NCBI GenBank assembly: GCA_963422595.1
Contig: OY730298.1
Span: 310,001 to 374,000 of the forward strand
DNA: 64,000 nucleotides
Source of the DNA: G963422595 sp963422595
GTDB taxonomy: Bacteria > Pseudomonadota > Gammaproteobacteria > UBA4575
Reading direction: 5' to 3'
Position 1 is the stretch's first letter. The number at the start of each line of letters is the position of its first letter. Of this stretch, positions 26,397 through 36,128 are shown one piece after another. The position numbers and the translations under genes are program-made. Below the pieces are notes generated by a model. The model made no database searches, was not told the DNA's origin, and saw only the letters and a list, made by a program, of their open reading frames with translations.

Positions 26397-28982
26397 TCAG
26401 GTAGCGATAGAGTCGATACTGGTAAAACTGAGTTTATCTGCTCGTAAATCTACCTGAACAACCTGACCCGGATGAATTTCGCCTGCTAACAGTGCCTGAG
26501 CAAGTGGGTTTTCGAGCATTTCCTGTATAGCCCGCTTTAATGGACGTGCACCATAAACAGGATCAAATCCCGCTCCAGAAAGCTTGATTATGGCCGCTTC
26601 CGAACACTTAAGTTCAACGTCTCTATTCGAGAGACGATCTTGTAAATACGCCAATTGAATTTCTGTAATCGCACGAATATGTTCTTTCGCCAACGGGTGG
26701 AACACGATGGCATCATCGATACGGTTTATAAATTCTGGCTTAAATCGTGTGCCTATAATTTCCATAACGGCAGCTTTCATTCTTTCATAGTTTTCCGTAC
26801 CTGCAAGCTCCTGTATGACGTCATTACCAAGGTTAGACGTCATGATAATTACGGTGTTTTTAAAATCTACGGTGCGCCCATGACCATCAGTTAAACGGCC
26901 ATCGTCAAGTACCTGAAGCAGGATATTGAATACGTCTGCGTGCGCTTTCTCGATTTCGTCCATTAGTATTACACTGTATGGTTTACGGCGTACCGCTTCC
27001 GTCAAATAACCGCCTTCTTCATAACCTACGTATCCCGGCGGTGCGCCAATCAGGCGTGCAACGGCATGCTTTTCCATAAACTCGGACATATCTGCCCGAA
27101 TTAACGCATCTTCACTATCGAATAAAAATTCGGTTAGTGCTTTGGTTAACTCGGTTTTGCCAACGCCCGTCGGCCCGAGAAACAAAAACGAACCATTCGG
27201 TTTGCCAGGATCCGAAATTCCGGCTCTTGCTCTGCGTATGGCGTCGGAGACAACTCGCACGGCTTCATCCTGACCAACAACTCGTTTGCGTAACGCATCT
27301 TCCATCAGTAAGAGTTTCTCACGTTCAGCAGCTAACATCTTTGACACAGGAATGCCGGTCCAGCGCGCCACAATCTCCGCGACTTCCGCATCGGTGACCT
27401 TATTGCGTAACAGTCTGTTTGTCTTTACATCACCAGCTTGCTGTAATTGTTTTTCCAATTCCGGTATGCGCCCGTATTGAAGTTCCGACATCTTCGTTAG
27501 ATCACCTGCGCGGTGGGCCGCGTGCAGTTCGATGCGCGCTTGTTCCAGTGCTTCCTTGATCTCCTTTGAACCTTGCAAAGTGGCTTTTTCTGAACGCCAG
27601 ATTTCGTCCAGATCCGCGTACTCTTTTCCCAACTTTTCTATCTCCGCATCTAATTCGATTAAGTGCTTTTTAGATGCCTCGTCCGATTCTTTCTTCAAGG
27701 CTTCTCTTTCAATTTTTAGTTGGATTAACTTGCGGTCAAGCCTGTCCATAGCCTCGGGTTTGGAATCAATTTCCATACGTATGCGTGACGCGGCTTCATC
27801 AATAAGATCAATCGCCTTGTCCGGCAATTGACGGTCCGCAATGTAGCGGTGCGCAAGAGTAGCTGCGCTCACGATCGCGGGATCGATAATATCTACGCCG
27901 TGATGCGCTTCATAACGTTCTTTAAGCCCACGCAGAATCGCTATCGTATCCTCAACACTGGGCTCATCGACTATGATTTTTTGAAACCGCCGCTCAAGCG
28001 CGGCATCTTTTTCAATATATTGACGGTATTCGTCCAGCGTGGTCGCCCCGACGCAATGTAATTTTCCGCGCGCAAGCGCAGGTTTTAACATGTTGCCTGC
28101 ATCCATCGCGCCTTCGGCCTTGCCGGCACCTACCATTGTGTGCAATTCGTCAATGAATAAAATAATTCGGCCCTCCTGTTTAGAAAGTTCCTTTAGAACT
28201 GCTTTGAGACGTTCTTCAAATTCACCGCGAAATTTAGCACCCGCAATCAGCGCGCTTAAGTCAAGAGATAATAACTTTTTATTTTTGATTCCTTCAGGTA
28301 CTTCACCGTTTACGATGCGTTGCGCCAGTCCTTCAACAATCGCTGTTTTCCCTACGCCTGGTTCGCCTATTAATACCGGATTGTTTTTAGTGCGCCGTTG
28401 TAATACTTGTATAGCGCGACGGATTTCATCATCTCTGCCAATAACGGGATCAAGTTTGCCTTGTAAACCCCTTGCAGTTAAGTCAATAGTATATTTACTC
28501 AACGCCTGGCGCGTATCTTCGGCGTTAGGGTCATTCACATTTTCGCCGGCTCGCATTGCCTCTAAAGCCGAGACCAGTACGGTTTTTCTCAGACCCGCAT
28601 CCTGCAAAATTTTCCCCAGTTCACCTTTATCTTCGAGCGCGGCCAAGGCGAATAATTCGGATGCAATAAATTGGTCGCCCCGCTGTTGAGCAAGCTTGTC
28701 CGTGATATTTAATAACTTAGCCAGCGCATTGGATACGTGAACTTCACCGGCAGTACCGGTGATTGTAGGTAAACGTTCTATCGCCGTATTGCAGCGCCGT
28801 TTGATTACATTGACATCGGCACCCGCACGTAATAATAACGCAGTTACTACACCGTTCTCTTGCGTAAGCATCGCATACATAAGGTGCAACGGTTCTATAA
28901 ATTGATGATCATGCCCCACGGCAATGGATTGCGCCTCTTGCAGCGCAAGCTGAAATTTAGTGGTTAATTTTCCTATTTGCAT
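26397..28982 (-). CDS. clpB: ATP-dependent chaperone ClpB
   Basis: An 861-residue Hsp100 disaggregase that works with DnaK on heat-damaged proteins. The order is: N-terminal Clp repeat domain (from MQIGKLTTKFQLALQEAQ), first AAA+ module (Walker A GEPGVGKTAIVEG), the coiled-coil middle domain (about residues 400-530, KKESDEASKKHLIELDAEIEKL part), second AAA+ module (Walker A GPTGVGKTELTKA) and C-terminal D2-small domain. It lies upstream of pgeF-rluD on the opposite side from bamD, as in Pseudomonas. No CIRCE or sigma-32 box was confidently identified. Confidence 0.97.
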   Translation of the reverse strand: MQIGKLTTKFQLALQEAQSIAVGHDHQFIEPLHLMYAMLTQENGVVTALLLRAGADVNVIKRRCNTAIERLPTITGTAGEVHVSNALAKLLNITDKLAQQRGDQFIASELFALAALEDKGELGKILQDAGLRKTVLVSALEAMRAGENVNDPNAEDTRQALSKYTIDLTARGLQGKLDPVIGRDDEIRRAIQVLQRRTKNNPVLIGEPGVGKTAIVEGLAQRIVNGEVPEGIKNKKLLSLDLSALIAGAKFRGEFEERLKAVLKELSKQEGRIILFIDELHTMVGAGKAEGAMDAGNMLKPALARGKLHCVGATTLDEYRQYIEKDAALERRFQKIIVDEPSVEDTIAILRGLKERYEAHHGVDIIDPAIVSAATLAHRYIADRQLPDKAIDLIDEAASRIRMEIDSKPEAMDRLDRKLIQLKIEREALKKESDEASKKHLIELDAEIEKLGKEYADLDEIWRSEKATLQGSKEIKEALEQARIELHAAHRAGDLTKMSELQYGRIPELEKQLQQAGDVKTNRLLRNKVTDAEVAEIVARWTGIPVSKMLAAEREKLLLMEDALRKRVVGQDEAVRVVSDAIRRARAGISDPGKPNGSFLFLGPTGVGKTELTKALTEFLFDSEDALIRADMSEFMEKHAVARLIGAPPGYVGYEEGGYLTEAVRRKPYSVILMDEIEKAHADVFNILLQVLDDGRLTDGHGRTVDFKNTVIIMTSNLGNDVIQELAGTENYERMKAAVMEIIGTRFKPEFINRIDDAIVFHPLAKEHIRAITEIQLAYLQDRLSNRDVELKCSEAAIIKLSGAGFDPVYGARPLKRAIQEMLENPLAQALLAGEIHPGQVVQVDLRADKLSFTSIDSIAT

Positions 28983-29070
28983 GGCGCGGCTCCAGATTGC
29001 GATTTACTCAATTAATGCTAATAAATGGGGGCGAGTCAGACGCGATTCAAGCCTGAAATTATCATTTCTA

Positions 29071-29814
29071 TCAAGCGTTTAACCAAATCATGGTTGCCAT
29101 TCTCCCCGTAGTCCCGTCACGCCGATAGGAGAAAAACTGCTGCTCCTCGGTATAAGTACAATGCCCTCCTCCAAATACGGCTCCCACACCGTTAGCCATT
29201 AGTATGTTTTTTGCCAGTTGATAGATATCTGCTAAACACTTTCCGACTTGCGTCGCATTAAACGCCTGCTCGTGCATGCGATCCCGACGCATGAATTTTT
29301 TTCTTAGTTCCTCGCTTACTTCAAATTTACCCGGGCCAATCGCTGGACCTAACCAGCAAAGGAGTCGCTCCGCCTCTACAGGTAATGTATTCAAAGTATT
29401 TTCAAGCACGCCATTTAACAGACCGCGCCATCCCGCATGGGCCGCTGCGATGCATTCCCCATAACGATCACAAAACAGTACCGGCAGGCAGTCGGCCGTC
29501 AACACGGCACAAACCATGCCATATTCAGTGGCGTATACAGCATCTGTCTGAACATTGTTTTTGCTGGAAGCCGTTAATTTGATGACCCGATTGCCGTGTT
29601 GTTGACGCAGCCAGATTGGCTCATCCGGCAGTTGTAACGTACTACGTAAAAGTTTTCGGTTCCGTTTGACATGTCGTATCCGATCGCCAACCCGGGTGCT
29701 TAAGTTAAAACTCGAATATCTGCCCCGACTAACGCCGCCACGACGTAAAGTGGAGATGCAGTTTATATTGTCGGGGGCCGGCCAATCCGGAATAATCCAA
29801 TTAAGCTGATGCAC
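29071..29814 (-). CDS. pgeF: Purine nucleoside phosphorylase / laccase-domain protein (YfiH)
   Basis: A 247-residue multicopper-oxidase-related protein of the YfiH/LACC1 family, described as a purine nucleoside phosphorylase and linked to peptidoglycan quality control. The metal-site residues are visible in RQQHGNRV, TADCLPVLFCD and AAAHAGWRGLLNG. It starts 16 bp after the rluD stop and is very probably co-transcribed with it. Confidence 0.92.
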   Translation of the reverse strand: MHQLNWIIPDWPAPDNINCISTLRRGGVSRGRYSSFNLSTRVGDRIRHVKRNRKLLRSTLQLPDEPIWLRQQHGNRVIKLTASSKNNVQTDAVYATEYGMVCAVLTADCLPVLFCDRYGECIAAAHAGWRGLLNGVLENTLNTLPVEAERLLCWLGPAIGPGKFEVSEELRKKFMRRDRMHEQAFNATQVGKCLADIYQLAKNILMANGVGAVFGGGHCTYTEEQQFFSYRRDGTTGRMATMIWLNA

Positions 29815-29830
29815 GCGCCTTGTCTAAAAA

Positions 29831-30760
29831 CTACTCAAGAGAGCCAAGTAGTTGTTGAAAATCATCGGGTAACGATACCGACCACTTACACACTTTTTGA
29901 TCACACGGATGTTCAAGCGCTAAGCTGGCGGCATGTAAAGCCTGGCGAGTATATGTAGCCAGCTTTGATGTATTCGCATCACCTGTGGCCTTGATTTTTT
30001 TGCCGTATACCGCATCCCCCACAATCGGAAACTTGCGATGTGACAGGTGCACACGTATCTGGTGGGTTCTGCCTGTTTCTATTTTCACATCAAGTAGCGT
30101 ACATGCCCGAAAGCGTTGACGCACGCGATAATGGGTAATTGCAGGTTTGCCGGTGGCGGTGACTGCCATACGCTTACGATTGACCGGGTGCCGACCAATG
30201 GCAGCATCCACGGTTTCACCCGCTATCACTTCACCATGCACCAGTGCCAGATACTTCCGGCTTACCGCGCGCCGTTGTAGTTGCTCCACCAAATTGGCAT
30301 GACTCTGTAGTTGTTTGGCGACAACTATCAGTCCACTAGTGTCTTTATCTAAACGGTGCACGATACCTGCTCTCGGGATCGTGCTCAAGCCCGGGTCGTA
30401 ATGTAATAATGCATTTGCCAGGGTTCCGGAAGAATTCCCGGCACCGGGATGCATGACAAGACCAGCAGGCTTATTGACGACCAATATAGAACCGTCTTCG
30501 TACACGACATCTAAGTCGATTGCTTGCGGTTCAAGCTCGATTTCGGTGCCCAATTCAACTCGCAGTTGTACGTGTTCACCACCCCATACAGTATCCTTCG
30601 GGCGTAGTTTCCTGCCGTCAACGGATACCTCCCCGCTGCGTATCCATTTTTGCAATCTTGCACGTGAGTAATCCGGAAATAATCGTGCCAGCGCGATATC
30701 CAGACGCAATCCCTTGAAAGAGATGGGGATGACGTTAAATAATAGATTCTTATCGGCCAT
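29831..30760 (-). CDS. rluD: 23S rRNA pseudouridine synthase RluD
   Basis: A 309-residue RluA-family pseudouridine synthase with an N-terminal S4 RNA-binding domain (about residues 18-75) and a catalytic domain with the key aspartate in RLDKDTSGLIVVAK and the GRTHQIRVHLSH motif. RluD modifies helix 69 of 23S rRNA. It is divergent from bamD across only 45 bp, an order conserved in gammaproteobacteria. Confidence 0.93.
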   Translation of the reverse strand: MADKNLLFNVIPISFKGLRLDIALARLFPDYSRARLQKWIRSGEVSVDGRKLRPKDTVWGGEHVQLRVELGTEIELEPQAIDLDVVYEDGSILVVNKPAGLVMHPGAGNSSGTLANALLHYDPGLSTIPRAGIVHRLDKDTSGLIVVAKQLQSHANLVEQLQRRAVSRKYLALVHGEVIAGETVDAAIGRHPVNRKRMAVTATGKPAITHYRVRQRFRACTLLDVKIETGRTHQIRVHLSHRKFPIVGDAVYGKKIKATGDANTSKLATYTRQALHAASLALEHPCDQKVCKWSVSLPDDFQQLLGSLE

Positions 30761-30805
30761 ACTCGTACTACGGATTCAGACTAAAAACGGTTATACTAAA
30801 AACAA

Positions 30806-31708
30806 ATGGGAAACTATAAGCCTAATTCACACACGGCCATTCTACGTCTTATTCTGGCCATAACGATTGTTACCAGCATTTCGGGCTGCTCGGTTTTTGG
30901 GTTATTTGGAAAAGACGATGAAGAAAAAGACCTGGAAATAGCCCAGGACGAAGCCGCGGAGGAACTCTACAGACAAGCCCATACATTATTGTTGGAAAGA
31001 GATATCACTGGTGCAATTGAAAAATTTGATCTGTTAGAGGCGCGCTATCCGTTTGGGCGTTATGCTCAGCAAGCGCAACTTGAGTTAGCTTACGCCTACT
31101 ATAAACAAAATAAAACCGACCTCGCCCTTGATAGCATAAATCGGTTTATTAAAATGAGCCCTCAACATCCCAGTATTGATTATGCTAATTACATGAAGGG
31201 CCTGATAACGTTTGATAGCGGTAAGAACCTAATCCATTATGTATTGCCTCGTGATCCATCAAATAATGACCCTACTTCGCTGCGTCAGGCGTTTGATATT
31301 TTTAGCTTGCTTATAAAAAACTACCCGGAGAGCAAATATGCCGACGACGCCAAGCAGCGTATGATTTACTTACGCAATGAGTTGGCGGAATATGAGATGA
31401 AGGTAGCAAAGTTCTACATGCGTCGCGGCGCCTACGTCGCGTCTGCCAACCGCGCCAAGTACATCATGGAAAATTATCAGGGCGCCGAGGTGATACCCGA
31501 GGCCGTTTACCTTTTAGAGCAGGCGTATCTGGAACTGGGTATCAATGATCTTGCGCATGACACTCATCGAGTCTACGTGCAAAATTTTCAAACCGGAAAA
31601 GACGGTGCTATCAACGAAAGTTTTGTGCGGGAAAACCGCAGTTGCGCAACAGGATTTTGGAGCAGGATGTTGGAAAAGATGCGCTTGAGGACCTACTACT
31701 GTAACTAG
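30806..31708 (+). CDS. bamD: Outer-membrane assembly lipoprotein BamD
   Basis: An essential TPR lipoprotein of the BAM complex. The signal sequence LRLILAITIVTSISGC has a good lipobox (ISGC), followed by TPR-type helices over about residues 45-260 (ELYRQAHTLLLERDITGAIEKF). The last 30 residues (after KDGAINES) look unlike the family, while the +2 frame over the same bases reads a plausible acidic helix ending LEDLLL. This could reflect a frameshift, but the evidence is weak. It ends 13 bp from the convergent nadE. Confidence 0.92.
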   Translation: MGNYKPNSHTAILRLILAITIVTSISGCSVFGLFGKDDEEKDLEIAQDEAAEELYRQAHTLLLERDITGAIEKFDLLEARYPFGRYAQQAQLELAYAYYKQNKTDLALDSINRFIKMSPQHPSIDYANYMKGLITFDSGKNLIHYVLPRDPSNNDPTSLRQAFDIFSLLIKNYPESKYADDAKQRMIYLRNELAEYEMKVAKFYMRRGAYVASANRAKYIMENYQGAEVIPEAVYLLEQAYLELGINDLAHDTHRVYVQNFQTGKDGAINESFVRENRSCATGFWSRMLEKMRLRTYYCN

Positions 31709-31721
31709 TTCCATACCTGAA

Positions 31722-33350
31722 TTAACTATTCCGCAAAAACCCCGAGGTAATGGGATAACGGCGGTCTTTGCCAAATGCCCGACGGGTAATTTTTACCCCA
31801 GGCGGTGCTTGCCGCCTTTTATATTCATTACGCAGAACCATATTTGCCACCTGCCGCACCACTGATTTGTCAAAACCATCCACCACTATTTGCTCAATCG
31901 TGACATCCTGTTCGACGAATTTTTCCAGAATTAGATCCAGAACGTCATAGGGAGGAAGACTATCCTCATCAATCTGATTGGGGGCCAACTCGGCAGAAGG
32001 CGCGCGCGTAATGACTCGCTCGGGGATCACCTGACCCAATTCATTTCTATATTTGGCAAGTTCGTACACTAACGTCTTAGACACGTCTTTCAAAGGGGCA
32101 AAACCCCCTGCCATATCCCCATATAAGGTTGCGTAACCAACTGACATTTCGCTTTTGTTGCCCGTGGTCAACAATATTTTGCCAGTCTTGTTTGAGATCG
32201 CCATCAGCAACAAACCACGGATACGCGACTGAATATTTTCTTCAGTCACGCCCTGAGGAAGGTCAGAAACTATCGGCGCGATACTTTCAGTAATGGCTGT
32301 AAATACGGCATCAATCGGGGTTTCATCCAGTTTAACACCTAATAAATTTGCCAGCTTGCGCGCATCTTCAATGCTCATGTCCGAGGTATGGCGAAAGGGC
32401 ATCATGATGGCATGAACTCGGTTCGCGCCGAGTGAGTCTACCGCAATTGCAAGGGTCAACGCCGAATCCACACCTCCCGATAAACCCAGAATTACGCCAG
32501 CAAAGCGATTTTTTAACACGTAGTCCTTTACACCTAACAAGATAGCCTGGTAAATCGACGCAAGTTTGGGTAATGGTGAGTGCATGTAACCACTTGGCAA
32601 TAAATCGCCTTGCTTCTTTGAGTATGCAATCGTGTAGATGCCTTCTTCAAAGGCCGGTGCCCGCAAACACAGCTCACTTCTCTTGTTCATGCACAAAGAC
32701 TCGCCATCGAATACAAGTTCGTCCTGACCACCTACCTGGTTTACGTAAATGACAGGAATGCCTTGTTCCCCGATACGGGTTTTCAAAACTTCGATTCGTT
32801 GTGGGGTTTTATCAATTTGATACGGGCTGGCGTTGATATTGATAATAAGTTCTGCACCAGCCTGGGCACTTTTTTGTAAGGCGTCGGGAAACCAAATGTC
32901 TTCGCATATCGTGATGCCGAGATTCACGCCTTCAACGTTGACAACACAGGCATCACTACCAGTATGAAAGTAACGGGCTTCATCAAATACTTCATAATTA
33001 GGCAGGCAATGTTTATGATAGGTGGCAATGACACTGGAGTCATGAATAAGCAACGCGGAATTAAAAAGCCGTGCTTCCTCTTTGGTAGGGGCGCCCAGTA
33101 GTATATATATACCGTCTGTTTGGTTTTTTATTGTTTCGATAGATTGGCTAACCCGTTGCAGAATCGCCGGACGAAAGAGTAAGTCTTCCAGTGGGTAGCC
33201 AGTAAGCGATAATTCAGAAAATACCACTATGTTCGCGTGTAGGCGATCCCGGGCGATTCGGGCACTATTAATAATGTGCCGGGTATTGCCCTCAATATCT
33301 CCCACCAACAGGTTCAACTGTGCCAAAGCGATGTTCAGGGTATCGCGCAT
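31722..33350 (-). CDS. nadE: Glutamine-dependent NAD+ synthetase
   Basis: A 542-residue two-domain enzyme completing NAD synthesis. The N-terminal nitrilase-like amidase domain (about residues 1-250) has the catalytic Glu (FSELSLTGYP), Lys (YHKHCLPNYEVFDE) and Cys (ITICEDIW) that release ammonia from glutamine. The C-terminal synthetase domain has the ATP-binding SGGVDSALTLAI. It complements nadA in this window, so two steps of de novo NAD synthesis are encoded here. Confidence 0.96.
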   Translation of the reverse strand: MRDTLNIALAQLNLLVGDIEGNTRHIINSARIARDRLHANIVVFSELSLTGYPLEDLLFRPAILQRVSQSIETIKNQTDGIYILLGAPTKEEARLFNSALLIHDSSVIATYHKHCLPNYEVFDEARYFHTGSDACVVNVEGVNLGITICEDIWFPDALQKSAQAGAELIININASPYQIDKTPQRIEVLKTRIGEQGIPVIYVNQVGGQDELVFDGESLCMNKRSELCLRAPAFEEGIYTIAYSKKQGDLLPSGYMHSPLPKLASIYQAILLGVKDYVLKNRFAGVILGLSGGVDSALTLAIAVDSLGANRVHAIMMPFRHTSDMSIEDARKLANLLGVKLDETPIDAVFTAITESIAPIVSDLPQGVTEENIQSRIRGLLLMAISNKTGKILLTTGNKSEMSVGYATLYGDMAGGFAPLKDVSKTLVYELAKYRNELGQVIPERVITRAPSAELAPNQIDEDSLPPYDVLDLILEKFVEQDVTIEQIVVDGFDKSVVRQVANMVLRNEYKRRQAPPGVKITRRAFGKDRRYPITSGFLRNS

Positions 33351-33506
33351 GTATATTTTCAGTAATAACTTGTGTGTATAAAAAAGCGGTAATCCGCAGA
33401 AGTTACTATAGCTTACGAACGGAAAACCGGGGCCGGCATTTTACGGTAGTATACGCTTGTGTCCTGGAGCGGAAAGCTTACGCATATGTCATGGCGCGGC
33501 GATTTG

Positions 33507-34940
33507 CTAACCGTTGTAACCCATAACGGCTTTTATTTCGAGAAATTCCTCCAAGCCGTAGCGCCCGCCCTCGCGACCATTTCCAGACTGTTTATAGCCG
33601 CCAAACGGCATGCGGATATCTATACGGGCCCCGTTGAGATAAACGTTTCCGGCACGGATACGACGCGCGATGGCGCGCGCACGTTCAGGGTCACCAGCCG
33701 ATATATAGCCAGACAGCCCATAGACCGTGTCATTTGCGATACGCACGGCATCGTCCTCATCCTTATAACCGATCAAACACAGAACCGGGCCGAAGATTTC
33801 CTGTTGCGCGATTGACATGTCGTTGGTCACGTATGAAAAAACGGTGGGCTTCACGTAGTAGCCAATACTTAAACCCTGCGGGCGACCAGTGCCGCCAGTC
33901 TCTAATTTTGCGCCTTCGTCAATGCCGGTCTGAATCAAATTTTGAATCCGCCTGAACTGTAGCTCCGAAACTACTGGCCCAACCACGGTATCCATCGCGT
34001 TCGGGTTACCGACTTTGATTTTCTCCGCGGCCGCTTTGGCGAGAGCGGCAGCTTCGTCCATACGTGACGCCGGCACCAGCATCCGTGTCGGTGCGAGACA
34101 GGATTGGCCCGAGTTCACACATAAACCGAGAATATCGCGCGGAATCACTTCATGAAAATTCGCATCGTCGAGAATGATGTTCGCGGACTTGCCGCCCAAC
34201 TCCTGCGCAACCCGCTTAATGGTAGGCGCGGCATTTCGAGCGACCTCAATACCCGCCCGCGTCGACCCAGTAAACGAGACCATGTCAATATCGGGGTGCG
34301 AGGCAAGCATCAATCCAACCGTCGGACCATCCCCGTTTACGAGATTGAACACGCCGGCAGGCACGCCAGCGGCATGCAGAATTTCGGCGAACAGAATGGC
34401 GTTGAACGGAGCGACTTCCGATGGCTTCAGCACCATGGCGCAACCTGCCGCCAATGCCGGCGCCACCTTACACGCGATCTGATTGATCGGCCAATTCCAT
34501 GGAGTGATCAACCCACACACCCCTATCGGTTCACGTATGATGCGGCAGGCGCCGACGTCTGCTTCAAATTCAAAGGTGCGCAGGACGTTAAGCACCGTTA
34601 TAAAATGCTCCAACCCCAGAGGGACTTGTGCAGCATGGGCGAGACTTAACGGCGCGCCCATTTCTGCGCTGATGGTCGCGGCAAGATCGCCAATACAAGC
34701 TCGATATCGGTCAATGATGCTTTCCAGCAATTCGATGCGATCTTCGCGCGAGCTGCGCGAGTAATCGTCAAACGCCGCCACGGCCGCGGCCACGGCTGCA
34801 TTTACGTCTTTTTTACCCCCCATCGCGACGGCACCGATTGACTGTTGCGTGGCCGGGTTGATGATATCCAAAGTTTCATTGGTGCACGGTTCGACCCATT
34901 CACCATGGATATAGAACCGGCCCCAGTTACGCCTGGTCAC
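33507..34940 (-). CDS. NAD(P)-dependent aldehyde dehydrogenase
   Basis: An aldehyde dehydrogenase superfamily enzyme of about 477 residues. FYIHGEWVEP is the usual start of the fold. TPWNWPINQIACKVAPALAAG, the general base Glu in QELGGKSANI, and the catalytic Cys in NSGQSCLAPTRM are present, with EIFGPV near the end. I chose GTG 34940 (VTRRNWGRFYI); 70 extra residues upstream in the open frame match nothing in the family. The real substrate cannot be told. It lies downstream of sucD after a 287-bp gap. Confidence 0.88.
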   Translation of the reverse strand: MTRRNWGRFYIHGEWVEPCTNETLDIINPATQQSIGAVAMGGKKDVNAAVAAAVAAFDDYSRSSREDRIELLESIIDRYRACIGDLAATISAEMGAPLSLAHAAQVPLGLEHFITVLNVLRTFEFEADVGACRIIREPIGVCGLITPWNWPINQIACKVAPALAAGCAMVLKPSEVAPFNAILFAEILHAAGVPAGVFNLVNGDGPTVGLMLASHPDIDMVSFTGSTRAGIEVARNAAPTIKRVAQELGGKSANIILDDANFHEVIPRDILGLCVNSGQSCLAPTRMLVPASRMDEAAALAKAAAEKIKVGNPNAMDTVVGPVVSELQFRRIQNLIQTGIDEGAKLETGGTGRPQGLSIGYYVKPTVFSYVTNDMSIAQQEIFGPVLCLIGYKDEDDAVRIANDTVYGLSGYISAGDPERARAIARRIRAGNVYLNGARIDIRMPFGGYKQSGNGREGGRYGLEEFLEIKAVMGYNG

Positions 34941-35227
34941 TGTCAGGATGCCTTTCGTCTGGCGACAGGCAGGAGAGATGGCACGCAAAGAAAGGCCATC
35001 AGGATGCTGGTTTGCGGATCGGGAGAGAACGCCTCCATAACCCTGCATCGCGCGCCTATGCTTATCAGGTAATTGAACCAGGTGAATTGTATCAGGATAC
35101 GTTTCAGATAGTTTGTGATCATCCCCGCTTCCTGACGCTGCTGACGGCAAGGTAAATACGATTCCTTGAGAGCCAGTGTGGAAATTTCGCGAAAACCCGA
35201 CATTAACTGTATCTTTCAGGTGAGAGT
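34941..35227. other. Space between sucD and the aldehyde dehydrogenase gene
   Basis: Open frames cross this stretch on the minus strand, including an 86-codon one at 34943-35203, but none has recognisable motifs or a clear ribosome-binding site. It may carry the aldehyde dehydrogenase promoter. No other feature is seen. Confidence 0.35.
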
Positions 35228-36100
35228 TTAAGCCTCCAGAAGCTTACTCATTTGCGCGCCAATATCAGCGGGTGTGCGCACGGTGACCACCCCCGCGTTT
35301 TCCAGCGCCTGATACTTTTGCTCCGCTGTGCCTTTGCCTCCGCTAATTATCGCCCCGGCATGACCCATGCGCTTGCCAGGCGGAGCGGTAGCCCCAGCGA
35401 TATAGGCCACTACTGGTTTGGAGACTTTTTCCTGAATAAAGTCGGCTGCCAGCTCTTCTGCCGTGCCACCAATTTCCCCCACCATGATGATGCCTTGCGT
35501 GGCTTCGTCCTGTTCAAATAATTGCAGACAGTCTATGAAATTCAGCCCGTGAATCGGATCTCCACCGATGCCAATACAAGTCGTTTGACCTAAGCCATGC
35601 TGCCTGGTTTGGTCAACCGCTACGTACATTAAAGTGCCTGAACGAGATATAATGCCGACATTACCACTTTGATGAATTTCGCCCGGCATAATCCCGATTT
35701 TGCATTCTCCAGGGGTGATGATACCCGGACAGTTGGGTCCAATTAAAACTGCTTCAGAGTCTTTTAATACGGCGTGAACCTTTACCATGTCCAGAACCGG
35801 CACGCCTTCGGTAATACATACGATGAGCCTGACACCGGCGTATATGGATTCTAGTATCGCGTCGGCGGCAAAAGCCGCCGGCACGTAAATTACGCTCGCA
35901 TCCACCGCATGCTCGGCACGCGCCTGATTCACGGTGTTATAGACTGGAAGATCTAAATGAGTGACTCCGCCGCGACCGGGTGTAACTCCTGCGACCATTC
36001 GCGTTCCATAGGCAATAGCCTGTTGCGTATGGAAACTGCCTTGCGTGCCGGTAATACCCTGACACAACACCTGTGTGTATTGGTTGATGAGAATGCTCAT
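35228..36100 (-). CDS. sucD: Succinyl-CoA ligase, alpha subunit
   Basis: The 290-residue alpha subunit of the TCA-cycle enzyme making succinate and ATP/GTP from succinyl-CoA. The CoA-binding Rossmann part (GITGTQGSFHTQQAI) and the phosphohistidine loop GHAGAIISGGKGTAEQK are intact. It lies 28 bp after sucC. The other usual neighbours (sdh, sucAB, lpd) are not here, so sucCD forms its own unit. Confidence 0.96.
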   Translation of the reverse strand: MSILINQYTQVLCQGITGTQGSFHTQQAIAYGTRMVAGVTPGRGGVTHLDLPVYNTVNQARAEHAVDASVIYVPAAFAADAILESIYAGVRLIVCITEGVPVLDMVKVHAVLKDSEAVLIGPNCPGIITPGECKIGIMPGEIHQSGNVGIISRSGTLMYVAVDQTRQHGLGQTTCIGIGGDPIHGLNFIDCLQLFEQDEATQGIIMVGEIGGTAEELAADFIQEKVSKPVVAYIAGATAPPGKRMGHAGAIISGGKGTAEQKYQALENAGVVTVRTPADIGAQMSKLLEA

Positions 36101-36128
36101 TTAATGGTCATGTGAAGTATTGTTCGGT

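Noticed and set aside
28039..28689. 216-codon open frame on the strand opposite clpB
   Set aside because: It lies wholly inside clpB, whose protein is unmistakable; the antisense frame is a composition effect and has no motif.
34152..34649. 165-codon open frame opposite the aldehyde dehydrogenase gene
   Set aside because: Antisense shadow of a clear dehydrogenase with a low-complexity, Arg/His-rich product and no ribosome-binding site.
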